The notes: generated by a model not told the origin, from the letters alone. A DNA stretch of 64,000 bases from Deltaproteobacteria bacterium (GCA_016180855.1 JACPAL010000013.1:1-64000); one strand, 5' to 3'. Numbered from the stretch's first letter, positions 8,885 to 17,474 are shown. Numbers and translations are program-made.

Positions 8885-9002
8885 AAAGAATATAATTTAC
8901 TAATAATCAAAAATAAGTATAATTTACAGTATATTGCATTATAAAAAGAAAGGAGGTTGGTTTTTATTATGTGTCCCATGAGTTCAATCGATCGAAAGGA
9001 GG
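8885..9002 (+). promoter_or_regulatory. AT-rich leader region of the major pilin gene
   Basis: The sequence TATAATTTAC occurs twice (8891-8900 and 8918-8927), giving two possible -10 boxes 27 bases apart, but no convincing -35 box. Two strong Shine-Dalgarno sequences follow. AAGGAGG near 8950 could serve TTG 8957 or ATG 8969, and AAAGGAGG (8996-9003) serves ATG 9008. A promoter specific to the abundant pilin is plausible. I saw no sigma-54 GG-N10-GC pair. Confidence 0.4.
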
Positions 9003-9007
9003 GGGTT

Positions 9008-9397
9008 ATGACGAAGGGGGAGAAAGGTTTTACGATGATCGAACTGATCCTTGTGATCACCCTTCTGGGCATTCTTGCGGTTGTGGCCTTACCGCGGTTC
9101 TTCAACATGAGTACTGGTGCCCAGACGGCGGCTCGCGAGGGTGTGGTCGGTAGTGTCAGGTCGGGCATTGCGTTGTGGAGGGCGAACGATCTGGTACAGG
9201 GAAATTCAGGGAGCTATCCGACAGCCTTGGACAGCGCCTCAGCAGGGGCCTGCAATACAACCAATCCCTGTTTCGGAAATGTGCTGGAACAAGGGATCCA
9301 GGATGGAAACTGGACACGCAATGCGGATGGGACCTACACCCACACGCCGACGAGTTCGACCTTTACCTATACGACTGCTGCGGGAACGTTCCAGTAG
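9008..9397 (+). CDS. Major type IV pilin, MshA-like
   Basis: 129 residues from ATG 9008, chosen for its AAAGGAGG site and a normal short leader. The leader MTKGEKG precedes the prepilin peptidase site G/FTMIEL, and Glu is at mature position 5. A hydrophobic N-terminal helix of about 22 residues follows (LILVITLLGILAVVALPRF). The globular part is short, with one pair of cysteines (CNTTNPC) that could form a small disulfide loop. The length, the ARF/PRFF pattern after the helix and the position before mshC/D/O/P-like genes point to MshA or a type II major pseudopilin. It is first in the pilin set and has the strongest translation signals, as expected for the main subunit. Confidence 0.85.
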   Translation: MTKGEKGFTMIELILVITLLGILAVVALPRFFNMSTGAQTAAREGVVGSVRSGIALWRANDLVQGNSGSYPTALDSASAGACNTTNPCFGNVLEQGIQDGNWTRNADGTYTHTPTSSTFTYTTAAGTFQ

Positions 9398-9457
9398 TAA
9401 CGGCCTTGTCTTTAGGTCTCAAGGTCTCGAATGTTGAGGGGAGGGGGTGTGTGAGGA

Positions 9458-9904
9458 GTGCGGGGGTTCACTTTCTTGGAGTTGGTTTTAGTGATTGCCC
9501 TGGCAGCTCTTCTTGCAGTTGCTGTGATACCGAGGTTTACACCCTCTCCTAGTGGGATCGATGCTGCGAGCCGGAAAATAGAAAGCGACATACTCTACGC
9601 ACAGTCGCTCGCGATGAGCCGCGGGGTCAATCATGGGATAAATTTTGTTTCCGGCGGCTCTTATGTTCTCTACCGCGGGAGCGTTGGTATTCCGATTCTC
9701 GATCCTCTCACCCGTCAAAATTTTTCGGAAGATCTAATCCGTTTTGGGAAAACAGAGGTTGCCAACAATTTTCTTCTGGAATTTGATCCGATGGGGCAAC
9801 CCGTTTTGGGAGGGGGCGGAGGGGGGCTCACCCTTGTCAACGGGAGTCAGACAAGGAGACTGGCGATCTCGCCGAATACAGGCCACATTACGGTGATACC
9901 ATGA
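9458..9904 (+). CDS. Minor pilin, MshC/GspH-like
   Basis: 148 residues from GTG 9458. The leader is only three residues (MRG) before FTFLELVLVIALAALLAV, with Glu at mature position 5. Residues SDILYAQSLAMSRGVNHGI after the helix match the GspH/FimT pattern, where minor pilins start or cap the fibre. The remainder is beta-rich with a GGGGGG loop. The short leader could mean that the true start lies upstream, but there is no better in-frame start. It overlaps the next gene by four bases (ATGA), indicating translational coupling. Target of the prepilin peptidase; inserted in the inner membrane before assembly. Confidence 0.8.
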   Translation: MRGFTFLELVLVIALAALLAVAVIPRFTPSPSGIDAASRKIESDILYAQSLAMSRGVNHGINFVSGGSYVLYRGSVGIPILDPLTRQNFSEDLIRFGKTEVANNFLLEFDPMGQPVLGGGGGGLTLVNGSQTRRLAISPNTGHITVIP

Positions 9905-10314
9905 GAGACAAACAGCATGGATTTACCCTCATTGAGGCAGTTTTGGCGGTTTTGGTGATTGGTGTCGGCCTCTTTGGGGTCATGAATCTTTTTCAGGGGA
10001 GTGTCAGCTCGTCATTTACGACCGATCGTGCCATCCAGGCAACACAACTGGCACGTGAACGTCTGGAACGACTTACCTTCGATAAAAAGATGTTCGGCTA
10101 TGACTACGTGAACTCCGCCAACTATCCGGCCATTGAGAACTTTACGGGCGATTATGCCCCTTTCAGCCGTACAATTACCATCCAGGAGGTAAGGGCCTCG
10201 GATTTAAGCACTCTCGAAAACCGGTCTGGCTATAAAAGGGTCAATGTCAGCGTTGCCTGGCCTGGTGGCAATAATGTCTCCTTGGAGACTCTCTTAACAA
10301 AATGGAACGAATAA
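9901..10314 (+). CDS. Minor pilin, MshD/PilV/GspI-like
   Basis: 137 residues. The leader MRDKQHG precedes FTLIEAVLAVLVIGVGLFGV, with Glu at mature position 5. The ATQLARERLERLTFD pattern after the helix is typical of PilV/GspI minor pilins. The protein probably takes part in the priming complex at the pilus tip with its neighbours. It overlaps the upstream gene by four bases and the downstream gene by 13 bases, so the minor pilins are very likely made together. Confidence 0.82.
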   Translation: MRDKQHGFTLIEAVLAVLVIGVGLFGVMNLFQGSVSSSFTTDRAIQATQLARERLERLTFDKKMFGYDYVNSANYPAIENFTGDYAPFSRTITIQEVRASDLSTLENRSGYKRVNVSVAWPGGNNVSLETLLTKWNE

Positions 10315-10790
10315 ACTCAAAAGGCTTTACCCTTGTTGAATTGGTCCTGGCAATGACGTTGATCACGATTGTCGTTGCCGTTTCGGGTTTTCTGATGGGG
10401 CGGGGGGTTGATGCCTATCGGCTTGTTACCTCTCGTACAGAGACGGTCCATCAGGCACGAACGGCACTGGTCAGGATGCAAAAGGAGTTGGAACGATTAA
10501 GGGAAGTGACCCATGCGGCGCCCGACCGGATTGCCTTTCGTGATCCCAATATGGTGGAGACCGATTTTCGTCTGGAAGGGGGAAGGCTTTATCGTGGAAA
10601 CGATATCTTGGCAGAGGATATCACACGCCTCACCTTTACCTATTATCGTGACAACGGTAATGAAACAGAGGCGGCCCCACAGGTTCGCCGGATTCATCTG
10701 GAACTCGTGACTGAGTCTGTAGAGGCAGGGCGTCTTTCACTGCGTACCGACGTTTTTCCAAGGAATTACCTTTATGACAACTTTCAGTGA
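10302..10790 (+). CDS. Minor pilin, MshO/PilW/GspJ-like
   Basis: 162 residues. The leader MERINSKG precedes FTLVELVLAMTLITIVVAVS, with Glu at mature position 5. The region TVHQARTALVRMQKELERL and the following beta-rich part match PilW/GspJ-type minor pilins. Start ATG 10302 lies inside the previous gene. The 3' end overlaps the next gene by 17 bases. Role inferred from family and position: part of the minor pilin complex that starts pilus assembly. Confidence 0.8.
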   Translation: MERINSKGFTLVELVLAMTLITIVVAVSGFLMGRGVDAYRLVTSRTETVHQARTALVRMQKELERLREVTHAAPDRIAFRDPNMVETDFRLEGGRLYRGNDILAEDITRLTFTYYRDNGNETEAAPQVRRIHLELVTESVEAGRLSLRTDVFPRNYLYDNFQ

Positions 10791-11472
10791 AAAAGGTCTC
10801 TCGGCTTTGGCCGCCATTGCCGTTATGGTGCTTCTCTCCGTCCTTGGATTAGCGGTTGCCTCCGTCGTTTCAAACTCCAAGGAGATCTATCGGGATCAGT
10901 ATTTTTATGACCGGACCTCTTATGTGACCCAAGCCGGGATCGAGTATGCGATGCGCAAAATATATGAGGGAGCCAATCCTGTAGTCGATCCCCCGGGTAT
11001 TAATTTTGGTGGGGGAAATTTCACGATCAGCCGGGCGGGACGCCAGGTAACGGTCACCGGGACTTACAGCACTTCCCAGGCCGTCCACAGTGTCACAAGT
11101 CCCTCGCACGCCGATTGCACTGAATTTGATCTGACACATGCTGAAATCGATAACGAAAAACTCAGCCATATTCAGTTCCAGAAGATCTGTTTGGAACAGA
11201 CCGTTCTGGATAAGATCAATATTTCATGGAGTAATCCTGGTACGGAGGGGCTTCAAAAGGTTCGCGTGGAAAGTTCTACCATCTATGACAATCCCCCGGT
11301 CCCCTCAGGGCAGGTAGCGGAGTTGGCGGACTACATCATGAACGGAGGCAATAACAACAATTTTAACGAGATCAAGTTTACCAACGACATGGAAGGGAAG
11401 ACGTTTACCATCAGTTTTATTATGGGGGATGGGAGTGCGGAAAGTTATACCTTCACACCGGATGATGATTGA
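10774..11472 (+). CDS. PilX/MshP-like minor pilin lacking Glu5 (first copy)
   Basis: 232 residues. The leader MTTFSEKG precedes LSALAAIAVMVLLSVLGLAV, a class III-like N-terminus with Ala instead of Glu at mature position 5, as in PilX, MshP and GspK. These subunits sit at the pilus tip or in the priming complex. A conserved motif QAGIEYAMRKIYEG follows the helix and recurs in the next gene. The larger globular part has two Cys residues (ADCTEFDL and QKICLEQ) likely to pair. It overlaps both neighbours. Confidence 0.78.
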   Translation: MTTFSEKGLSALAAIAVMVLLSVLGLAVASVVSNSKEIYRDQYFYDRTSYVTQAGIEYAMRKIYEGANPVVDPPGINFGGGNFTISRAGRQVTVTGTYSTSQAVHSVTSPSHADCTEFDLTHAEIDNEKLSHIQFQKICLEQTVLDKINISWSNPGTEGLQKVRVESSTIYDNPPVPSGQVAELADYIMNGGNNNNFNEIKFTNDMEGKTFTISFIMGDGSAESYTFTPDDD

Positions 11473-12208
11473 GAAGAAAAGGTTTGTGTATGACGAGAGA
11501 GGATTTTCCATTCTCGCCTTTGTCGGCTTGATGACCGTGCTTGGTATTTTTGGTCTGGCGATCACTTCTCTTGTAACGACCTCCTACTCTCTACGAATTG
11601 ATCATATTGATCAGGATCGGGCGAACTTTGTAAATCAGGCCGGGATCGAGTATGCGATGAAAAAAATCTATGAAGGTCGTAGCCCGGTGACCGGTTCGGT
11701 CCGCTTTGGACCCGGCGCTTTCCAGGTGGCTCAGAGTGGCCGTTCCCTTCGTGTGTCGGCCTCGGTTGGAGAGGCGCTTGTCCAGCATGTTGTCGATCTT
11801 CCCCGTCAGGCCGGCTGTCTTGATATTGACACCTCACAGTCGCACACCCATTACAGCGGGCGTGAGCTGGCGAGGATCTGGCTCGTCAAGAAATGCGGTC
11901 AGGAGGTAGTTTTGGACAAGATGAAACTCTCCTGGTCTCCGGATCAAGGGGAAAACTTTACCAAGGTGAGACTCAGCTCCGTGAGTCAGAGCCGCCTTTA
12001 TGATGCCCCTCCGAATGTCAGATCGGATACAAAGATTGATCTCATTAATGCCACAATGATCAGGAACCAACAATACAAGCTAAAGGATATCTGGTTTGGG
12101 GTCGACATGAGAAACAACAGGAGCTTTCGTCTGACACTCTACTTTGGGGATGGGAGTGAGAAAGAGGTGAATTTTACCTTGAGTCGCTGCCCACATTCTT
12201 CTTGTTAA
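11465..12208 (+). CDS. PilX/MshP-like minor pilin lacking Glu5 (second copy)
   Basis: About 247 residues from ATG 11465 (ATG 11462 is adjacent; both overlap the previous stop). The leader ends DERG before FSILAFVGLMTVLGIFGLAI, with Ala at mature position 5. It shares QAGIEYAMKKIYEG, the central CLDID/CTEFD region, the LSWSP/ISWSN region and the FGDGS/MGDGS C-terminal motif with the gene before it. The two are therefore tandem paralogues that have diverged. The extra C-terminal tail ends in a Cys pair (CPHSSC). It is the last gene before a 66-base gap that contains a likely new promoter. Confidence 0.77.
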   Translation: MIEKKRFVYDERGFSILAFVGLMTVLGIFGLAITSLVTTSYSLRIDHIDQDRANFVNQAGIEYAMKKIYEGRSPVTGSVRFGPGAFQVAQSGRSLRVSASVGEALVQHVVDLPRQAGCLDIDTSQSHTHYSGRELARIWLVKKCGQEVVLDKMKLSWSPDQGENFTKVRLSSVSQSRLYDAPPNVRSDTKIDLINATMIRNQQYKLKDIWFGVDMRNNRSFRLTLYFGDGSEKEVNFTLSRCPHSSC

Positions 12209-12222
12209 TTCATTAAAGACAC

Positions 12223-12250
12223 TTTAACTATTTGAAAAAATAGCTATAAT
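12223..12250 (+). promoter_or_regulatory. Possible promoter of the mshM-like gene
   Basis: A perfect TATAAT (12245-12250) follows a weak -35 (TTTAAC, 12223-12228) at 16 bases. It starts a second unit inside the pilus locus. A G-rich stretch (AAAGGGGGGGG, 12263-12273) before GTG 12275 acts as ribosome-binding site. Confidence 0.45.
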
Positions 12251-12274
12251 CACACACAGCGTAAAGGGGGGGGT

Positions 12275-13135
12275 GTGTATCTCGATTTCTTTTCTTTTTC
12301 GGAAAGGCCGTTTGATGTTACTCCCGACACGCGCTTTCTCTATCCCTCTCCTCAGCATGAGGCGGCGATTGAGACCCTTCGATACGGGATAAGAGAGCGG
12401 CGTGGTTTCATGGTCTTGACCGGTGAAGTAGGGACCGGCAAGACGACCTCCATTCGTCAGTTATTAAACAGTATGGAAGAGAAGGTCGAGACGGCCCTCA
12501 TCATCAACCCCCTCATCTCGACCCTGGAGCTTCTACAGTCGATTACCCGTGATTTTGGACTCGATACGGGATCGGCGGTCTCTATTCAGGAACAGATCGG
12601 CCTCCTCAATCATTTTTTACTTGAGACAGATCGAAAGGGGAAAATTGCGGCGGTCATTATTGATGAGGCCCAGAACCTCTCTCTAGAGGCACTTGAGATG
12701 GTTCGTCTCCTCTCAAATCTGGAGACGGAGACACACAAGCTTCTTCAGATCATCCTGGTTGGCCAGCCTGAGTTGGATTCAAAATTGAATCAGGAGGCAT
12801 TGCGGCAGCTTCGCCAAAGAATCCAGATCCGCTACTTTTTAGGCCCCTTAAGCCGATCTGAGACACAAGCCTATATCTTGCATCGTATCAGAAAGGCATC
12901 TCCCAAGTGCTGTCTTGTCTTTAATCCGGAGGCACTCGAAAGAATTCATAACTACACTTCCGGCATTCCCCGGCTCATCAACACACTGTGCGAGCTGACC
13001 CTTTTAGCAGCTTACACGCGGGAGACCCATATGATCACCAAAAAAATTGTGGAGATCGCTTTCCATGAATTGAACGATAAATCCTGGGTTAAGCCTCACG
13101 GAAAACTGATTTCCATGATCAGGGGGAGATTTTAG
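12275..13135 (+). CDS. MshM/ExeA-family AAA ATPase
   Basis: 286 residues from GTG 12275. It begins MYLDFFSFSERPFDVTPDTR, the typical start of ExeA/MshM proteins (FF...PF...PDPRFLY). Walker A is GEVGTGKT (50-57), Walker B is IIDEAQ (129-134), and a C-terminal helical lid contains SGIPRLINTLC. Relatives bind peptidoglycan or help assemble the secretin through the wall. This copy lacks the C-terminal peptidoglycan-binding domain and membrane segment of ExeA, so it is nearer to MshM. It is followed after one base by the mshN-like gene, and the pair matches the ExeAB arrangement. Confidence 0.85.
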   Translation: MYLDFFSFSERPFDVTPDTRFLYPSPQHEAAIETLRYGIRERRGFMVLTGEVGTGKTTSIRQLLNSMEEKVETALIINPLISTLELLQSITRDFGLDTGSAVSIQEQIGLLNHFLLETDRKGKIAAVIIDEAQNLSLEALEMVRLLSNLETETHKLLQIILVGQPELDSKLNQEALRQLRQRIQIRYFLGPLSRSETQAYILHRIRKASPKCCLVFNPEALERIHNYTSGIPRLINTLCELTLLAAYTRETHMITKKIVEIAFHELNDKSWVKPHGKLISMIRGRF

Positions 13136-13136
13136 T

Positions 13137-13856
13137 ATGTCTTTATTACACCAGGCGTTGAAGAAGGCGGAGATGGAAAAGGAGGGGGGAAAGGGTATTG
13201 AGGGAGAGGCGTTTGTCGATAGCCCGGAGTCCCCATCGAAGATCGGAAAAAGGGTTATTGTTTTGATGGCGTTGGTCCTGATCGGACTTGGCTATCTTGT
13301 CTACCTCCGATGGTTCTCGGAAAAAGTGCCATCCGTTGTTTCAGTCCCTCCTTCTCTGAACACGCCTCTTGGCATTGGAAGTGCGACAAGCCTTCCCCGC
13401 CTGATTCAGGAATCCGATCTCCATCTCAAACAGGGGGAATGGGAAAAGGCGAGGCAGATTTTAGAAAAATGGGTGGTACTTGATCCACAGAACCCGGAGG
13501 CTTACAACAATCTGGGCCTTGCCCTGAAAAAACTGGGGCAAAAAAACAGGGCCTACCAGCAGTACCAGAAAGCCTTGGCGTTACGCAGAGACTATCCGGA
13601 GGCGCTCAACAATCTGGGAGCGCTTTATTTGAGTGATGCAAAACTGATCGAGGCCGAGATCAACTTCAAAAGGGCAGTGGATATTCGTCAAGATTACGCC
13701 GAGCCCTATTTTCACCTGGCATTGATTGCCGAAGCTCAGGGGAAGAAGGGTGTGGCCAAAGGGTATTACCAGAAGTTTCTTGGACTCTCCCCGCAGGTTG
13801 ATCCAAAGTTAATGATTGAGATTCGGGAGAGAATTGAATCTTTACCCGCGAGCTGA
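13137..13856 (+). CDS. MshN-like membrane-anchored TPR protein
   Basis: 239 residues. The N-terminus MSLLHQALKKAEMEK resembles the SLxxxxLKxxE start of MshN/GspB-like proteins. One membrane segment (about 42-58, VIVLMALVLIGLGYLVYL) is followed by a Pro/Ser linker. Four TPR-like repeats fill the rest (LDPQNPEAYNNLGLAL, DYPEALNNLGALYL and others). The topology suggests a short cytoplasmic tail and a periplasmic TPR scaffold that helps place the secretin. It sits one base after the mshM-like gene. Assignment to MshN rests on order and architecture. Confidence 0.7.
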   Translation: MSLLHQALKKAEMEKEGGKGIEGEAFVDSPESPSKIGKRVIVLMALVLIGLGYLVYLRWFSEKVPSVVSVPPSLNTPLGIGSATSLPRLIQESDLHLKQGEWEKARQILEKWVVLDPQNPEAYNNLGLALKKLGQKNRAYQQYQKALALRRDYPEALNNLGALYLSDAKLIEAEINFKRAVDIRQDYAEPYFHLALIAEAQGKKGVAKGYYQKFLGLSPQVDPKLMIEIRERIESLPAS

Positions 13857-13879
13857 CAGGAGTAACAATCGGTTGAATT

Positions 13880-14788
13880 ATGGTGGATTTTCTTTTGCAG
13901 CTTAAATCCTGTTTTTGGGACCGCTTTCGGAACTCGGTCATTCTCGGTCTCGACCTTGATTCAACCGGAGGCAGGATGGTCCGTGTGACAGGCAAGGGAG
14001 ATCTCGTTCATGTGACCCATTGGCAGTACCCTGAAGTTATTGACGGTGGGGATCAAAACTCTCTGGAACGGTTTCGCGAGTGGATTCAGAAGGAAGGTCT
14101 GTCTGGAATGCCTGTTGCCTGCAGTCTGAATGACAACAGCCTCAAGATTCGGCGGGCTGACCTTCCCAAGATGCCGGATTTTGACTTAAAGGAGGCGGTG
14201 AAGTGGCAGTTACGCGACCTGGTAGAGGATTCGATCGATCACTACGTGGTTCGTTATACGGTTCTTGAGGAATATTCAGTCAATGAGGCAGATCGGTTGG
14301 CCCTTCTTGTCTATGCCGTGAAAAAGGAAGCCGTCACGCGGCTTGGTGATCTCTTAAAAAAACTTTCTCTGAAACCTGTATTGATTGAGCCGACACCGGT
14401 TGCCATTCTCGCCTCTTTGGATCGCTTCATGAAATGGGAACCGGGTGTCTTTTACGGGATTCTTAATTGGGGAAATGGGCCGGCCGGTTTTTATGTTGTC
14501 TCCGAGGAGAAGCTTTACTTCTCACGTCCGATCCAGGAGACGGAGGGAAATATCGCTGTGGAGGTCCAGAGATCTCTCGATGCCTTTTCCCTTGTCTTCA
14601 AGGAGAAGAAAGTTGAAACTCTCCTGCTCTGTGGAGGGAGCGGAGCCAAACCGGGACTCGTTGATGAGCTTTCGAAAAATTTGGGGATGTCCGTTGCTTG
14701 TCTGAATCCCTTTCAGGGTTGGGAGATTGCTGATGAGGCCCCATGCCGCTATGCGACGGCAACCGGACTTGCCCTTTATCGACCATGA
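13880..14788 (+). CDS. pilM: PilM/MshI-like actin-fold protein
   Basis: 302 residues. The start SVILGLDLDSTGGRMVRV gives the phosphate-1 motif of the actin-like fold. LPKMPDFDLKEAVKWQLRDL matches the PilM region that precedes the PilN-binding groove, and LLLCGGSGAKPGL forms the adenosine motif. PilM is a cytoplasmic protein that binds the N-terminal tail of PilN and links the motor to the inner-membrane alignment complex. The stop overlaps the start of the pilN-like gene (ATGA at 14785), showing coupling. The protein is somewhat shorter than typical PilM (about 350). Confidence 0.8.
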   Translation: MVDFLLQLKSCFWDRFRNSVILGLDLDSTGGRMVRVTGKGDLVHVTHWQYPEVIDGGDQNSLERFREWIQKEGLSGMPVACSLNDNSLKIRRADLPKMPDFDLKEAVKWQLRDLVEDSIDHYVVRYTVLEEYSVNEADRLALLVYAVKKEAVTRLGDLLKKLSLKPVLIEPTPVAILASLDRFMKWEPGVFYGILNWGNGPAGFYVVSEEKLYFSRPIQETEGNIAVEVQRSLDAFSLVFKEKKVETLLLCGGSGAKPGLVDELSKNLGMSVACLNPFQGWEIADEAPCRYATATGLALYRP

Positions 14789-15354
14789 TGCAACGGATCA
14801 ATTTTTTGGAGAGACAGTGGGTTGTCTGGAACTACCGGCTTCTTGCCTGGGCGGGGGTAGTTTGGGGGGCTCTTTTTGGTGTGATCATTGGCTATCACGG
14901 TTTGACGCTCATGTTGTTGGATCATGAGATCTCCTCCGTTGTCAGCGAGGTTAACCAGCTCAGGGAACAAAAAGAGGAGGTTTTGGCCCAAGTGGAAAAA
15001 GGATCCGGGACGATGGCGGGAGGAGTCGAACATCTTCGGAGCCTCTTTCAACGGTCGCCTCGTTGGTCTTTTATTTTGGAAGAGGTGGCCAAGCTCATTC
15101 CATCGGATAGCTGGCTTGTTAGTATCAAGTCGTATGTCCGGTCGGAAGATGCGATGAGTCGTGGTCTCCTCCTATCGGGGGAGGCGGACGACCTGCAATC
15201 GGTCTCCGGATTTCTGAAGGAACTCGCAAGGTCGAGATATTTTACGAGACCTGTTTTGACCGATTCCAAGGAGGAAAAGAGGGGGAACGGGCGTCTTTTC
15301 ATCTATACCATTGACGCCCGTGTTACTGTTCCCGAAGAGTGGGGAGGATTTTAA
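14785..15354 (+). CDS. pilN: PilN/MshJ-like alignment protein
   Basis: 189 residues from ATG 14785, chosen because it overlaps the pilM stop and gives MMQRINFLERQW, the conserved short cytoplasmic PilN tail that binds PilM (INLLP/INFL motif). One membrane helix (about 20-42) is followed by a coiled coil (VVSEVNQLREQKEEVLAQVEK) and a ferredoxin-like periplasmic domain with LIPSDSWLVSIK and LLLSGEADDLQSVSGFLKEL, as in PilN. Part of the PilN-PilO inner-membrane complex. It is directly followed by the pilO-like gene with no gap. Confidence 0.82.
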   Translation: MMQRINFLERQWVVWNYRLLAWAGVVWGALFGVIIGYHGLTLMLLDHEISSVVSEVNQLREQKEEVLAQVEKGSGTMAGGVEHLRSLFQRSPRWSFILEEVAKLIPSDSWLVSIKSYVRSEDAMSRGLLLSGEADDLQSVSGFLKELARSRYFTRPVLTDSKEEKRGNGRLFIYTIDARVTVPEEWGGF

Positions 15355-15921
15355 ATGGAATGGAATGACACCCCCCCCCAGCGGGAGGGAATTCTCTTTC
15401 TTGCGGTATTGACGACTCTTTTTCTCTTCTTGATCCAGTTTCATTTTTCGCTAAAATCGGGAAGTCAGGCAACGCGCCGTGCTCGTCTGGAGGCCTTGAT
15501 TATAGAGAGAGATGCCCTGGCGAAATTTCTGAAGAACACGCCCCGTATTCCCAAGGTTCGACCGGCCGATTCTTTGGAGGAGTCGAAACTAAAGGCGTTC
15601 AAAGAACAAGGGGCGCCTTATCAGGATCTCCCCTCCCTTTTATCGCATCTGACAACTCCTGCTTTTCTCAAAGGGACCCGTCTAGAGGGGTTTTCATTTC
15701 AGCCAGAAAAGATAGATCAGAAAATTGTCCAGACCGATTTTATCCTCCAGGCCAGCGGGACCTTTGGGGGGGTTGTTCAGTATCTTCGGCAGCTTGAAAC
15801 ATTCCCGGCGCTCTTCCAGGTGGCCGATATTATTTTGAGTCGTTCCGAGGAGCGTGGAGGCGGAATTAAAGGAGAAATTTCCTGCCGATTTTATCGTATT
15901 ATAAAGGAGCCCCCCGGATGA
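15355..15921 (+). CDS. pilO: PilO/MshK-like alignment protein
   Basis: 188 residues. One N-terminal membrane helix (about 12-30) is followed by a short coiled coil (RRARLEALIIERDALAKFL) and a periplasmic ferredoxin-like domain. The stretch FILQASGTFGGVVQYLRQLETFPALFQV is the typical PilO core (ASG.Y..L..FL..L..LPRI). It pairs with PilN in the inner membrane and connects to PilP and the secretin. The start immediately follows the pilN-like stop, and the end overlaps the secretin gene by four bases. Confidence 0.82.
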   Translation: MEWNDTPPQREGILFLAVLTTLFLFLIQFHFSLKSGSQATRRARLEALIIERDALAKFLKNTPRIPKVRPADSLEESKLKAFKEQGAPYQDLPSLLSHLTTPAFLKGTRLEGFSFQPEKIDQKIVQTDFILQASGTFGGVVQYLRQLETFPALFQVADIILSRSEERGGGIKGEISCRFYRIIKEPPG

Positions 15922-17474
15922 AACGATACAGTTTACTCATCCTTCTTCTTTTTTCTCTCTCCTTGGAGGCGGCTCCTTTTTCGGATCTTGCCCGTGAGGA
16001 ATTTCAGAGGGGGCCTCAGTTTCTTTCCCCCGTTCCCCGAAGTCCTTTTCAGCCGGGGCAGAGTGATCTTGGGGCATTCGAGATAGATACTGTTGTCGTG
16101 CAGGGGGTTGTTTGGGGCGAAAAAATTCGGATGGCCCTTCTCTCCGACTTTGTGGTGAACGTGGGAGACAAACTCGGGAGCTATCTCATCAAGGAGATCT
16201 CCCAGGATGGGGTGATCCTCTCCTACGGAGGGATTGAATATCCCCTTAAGCTACCTCATCTCGTCAAAACTGAAAAAGGGATCCCGCGTCTTTTTCATGT
16301 GGAATTTCAAAACGCGGCATTGAGAGATGCCTTAAGCCTGCTTTCCCGTGCCGCCGACCTGAATCTCATCGCGCCGGAGGGACTCCTAGGGCAGGTAACG
16401 GTCAGTTTTCATGATGTCGATCTCATTCAGGCGATCCGCTCCATTTTACGCGTGAATGGGTACGAGTATGCGATTGAGTCGGGCATTATCCGGGTCGGAC
16501 GACCGGATGATTTTGCCGGTGGCACGGATCTCTTGACGACCAATTTCCGCCTGAAATTTGCCACTGCAAAGAACCTTGTCGACTCGGTCAAACCTCTTTT
16601 ATCGGATCGTGGACAGGTGATTGCGGATGAAAGAAGCAACACGTTGACGGTAAAAGATCGTGATGCGGTCATTGCCAGCATTCGGGAAATGATTGAGGTC
16701 ATTGACCGAAGAGACCAGCAGGTTCGGATTGAGGCGAGGATTGTTGATGCGACCCGGGATTTTTCGCGAGCGCTCGGCATCCGATGGGGATTGAAAGATC
16801 AGGGTGGGGACTTCAAGGTGAGCGGGACAAAAGATGTCGGAAAAAGTGCAGATACGGATACGGCCCTCAATGTCAATCTGGGGACTGCCAGTCCGACTTC
16901 CGGTATCGGTTTTATTATTGGTAATGTGGCGGGGCTTGATATTGAGTCCCAGATCACCGCAGCGGAACAAAAAGGGGACGTAAAAATTTTATCCCAACCG
17001 GCGGTGACCACCCTGAACAATATGCCGGCAAAGATCCGGAGCGGCACCAAGATTTATGTCAAGTCGACCTCGACGATCAGTCTGGGAACGTCGGGGGGCA
17101 CCTCGGCTTCAGGTGACACCGGGGGACTTCAGCAGATCGATACTGGTATTGAGCTCACGGTGACGCCTCAAATTTCGGTCGATGATTTTATCAAGATGAA
17201 GATTGATGCGACGCAGAGCGAGGCTGATTTCTCGCGAACCGTTGACGGAATTCCGGCGGTCGTTGACAGTACCGCTTCAACTACTGTTCTCTTGGGGAAC
17301 GGGGCGACAACGGTGATCGGGGGGCTCTACCGCGTTCGGACCTCCAATCAGGTTCGTGGTGTTCCCGGCCTGCACAAGGTGCCGGTTGTTGGCTACTTTT
17401 TCAGGCATAAATCGAGGACCAAGACCGATACGGAATTGATGATTTTTATTACACCTAAGATTGTAAAATCTTGA
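15918..17474 (+). CDS. pilQ: Secretin with fused PilP-like domain (PilQ/MshL)
   Basis: 518 residues. A signal peptide (1-19) precedes residues about 35-125, which match the PilP homology domain: the pattern SPFQPGQSDLGAFEIDTVVV, then GVVWGEKIRMALLSD and VVNVGDKLGSYLIKEI. A secretin N0/STN-like domain (about 130-200) and an N1-type domain (NFRLKFATAKNLVDSVKPLL) follow. The secretin channel domain comes next, with DIESQITAAEQKGDVKILSQP and VPGLHKVPVVGYFFRHK and the terminal TELMIFITPKIV. It forms the outer-membrane pore for the pilus. There is no separate pilP gene here, and the fusion accounts for that. AMIN domains are absent. It overlaps pilO and the transglycosylase genes. Confidence 0.87.
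   Translation: MKRYSLLILLLFSLSLEAAPFSDLAREEFQRGPQFLSPVPRSPFQPGQSDLGAFEIDTVVVQGVVWGEKIRMALLSDFVVNVGDKLGSYLIKEISQDGVILSYGGIEYPLKLPHLVKTEKGIPRLFHVEFQNAALRDALSLLSRAADLNLIAPEGLLGQVTVSFHDVDLIQAIRSILRVNGYEYAIESGIIRVGRPDDFAGGTDLLTTNFRLKFATAKNLVDSVKPLLSDRGQVIADERSNTLTVKDRDAVIASIREMIEVIDRRDQQVRIEARIVDATRDFSRALGIRWGLKDQGGDFKVSGTKDVGKSADTDTALNVNLGTASPTSGIGFIIGNVAGLDIESQITAAEQKGDVKILSQPAVTTLNNMPAKIRSGTKIYVKSTSTISLGTSGGTSASGDTGGLQQIDTGIELTVTPQISVDDFIKMKIDATQSEADFSRTVDGIPAVVDSTASTTVLLGNGATTVIGGLYRVRTSNQVRGVPGLHKVPVVGYFFRHKSRTKTDTELMIFITPKIVKS

Noticed and set aside
8844-9000. Sigma-54 promoter for the pilin gene
   Set aside because: No GG-N10-GC box at the right place; only AT-rich TATAAT-like repeats are present.
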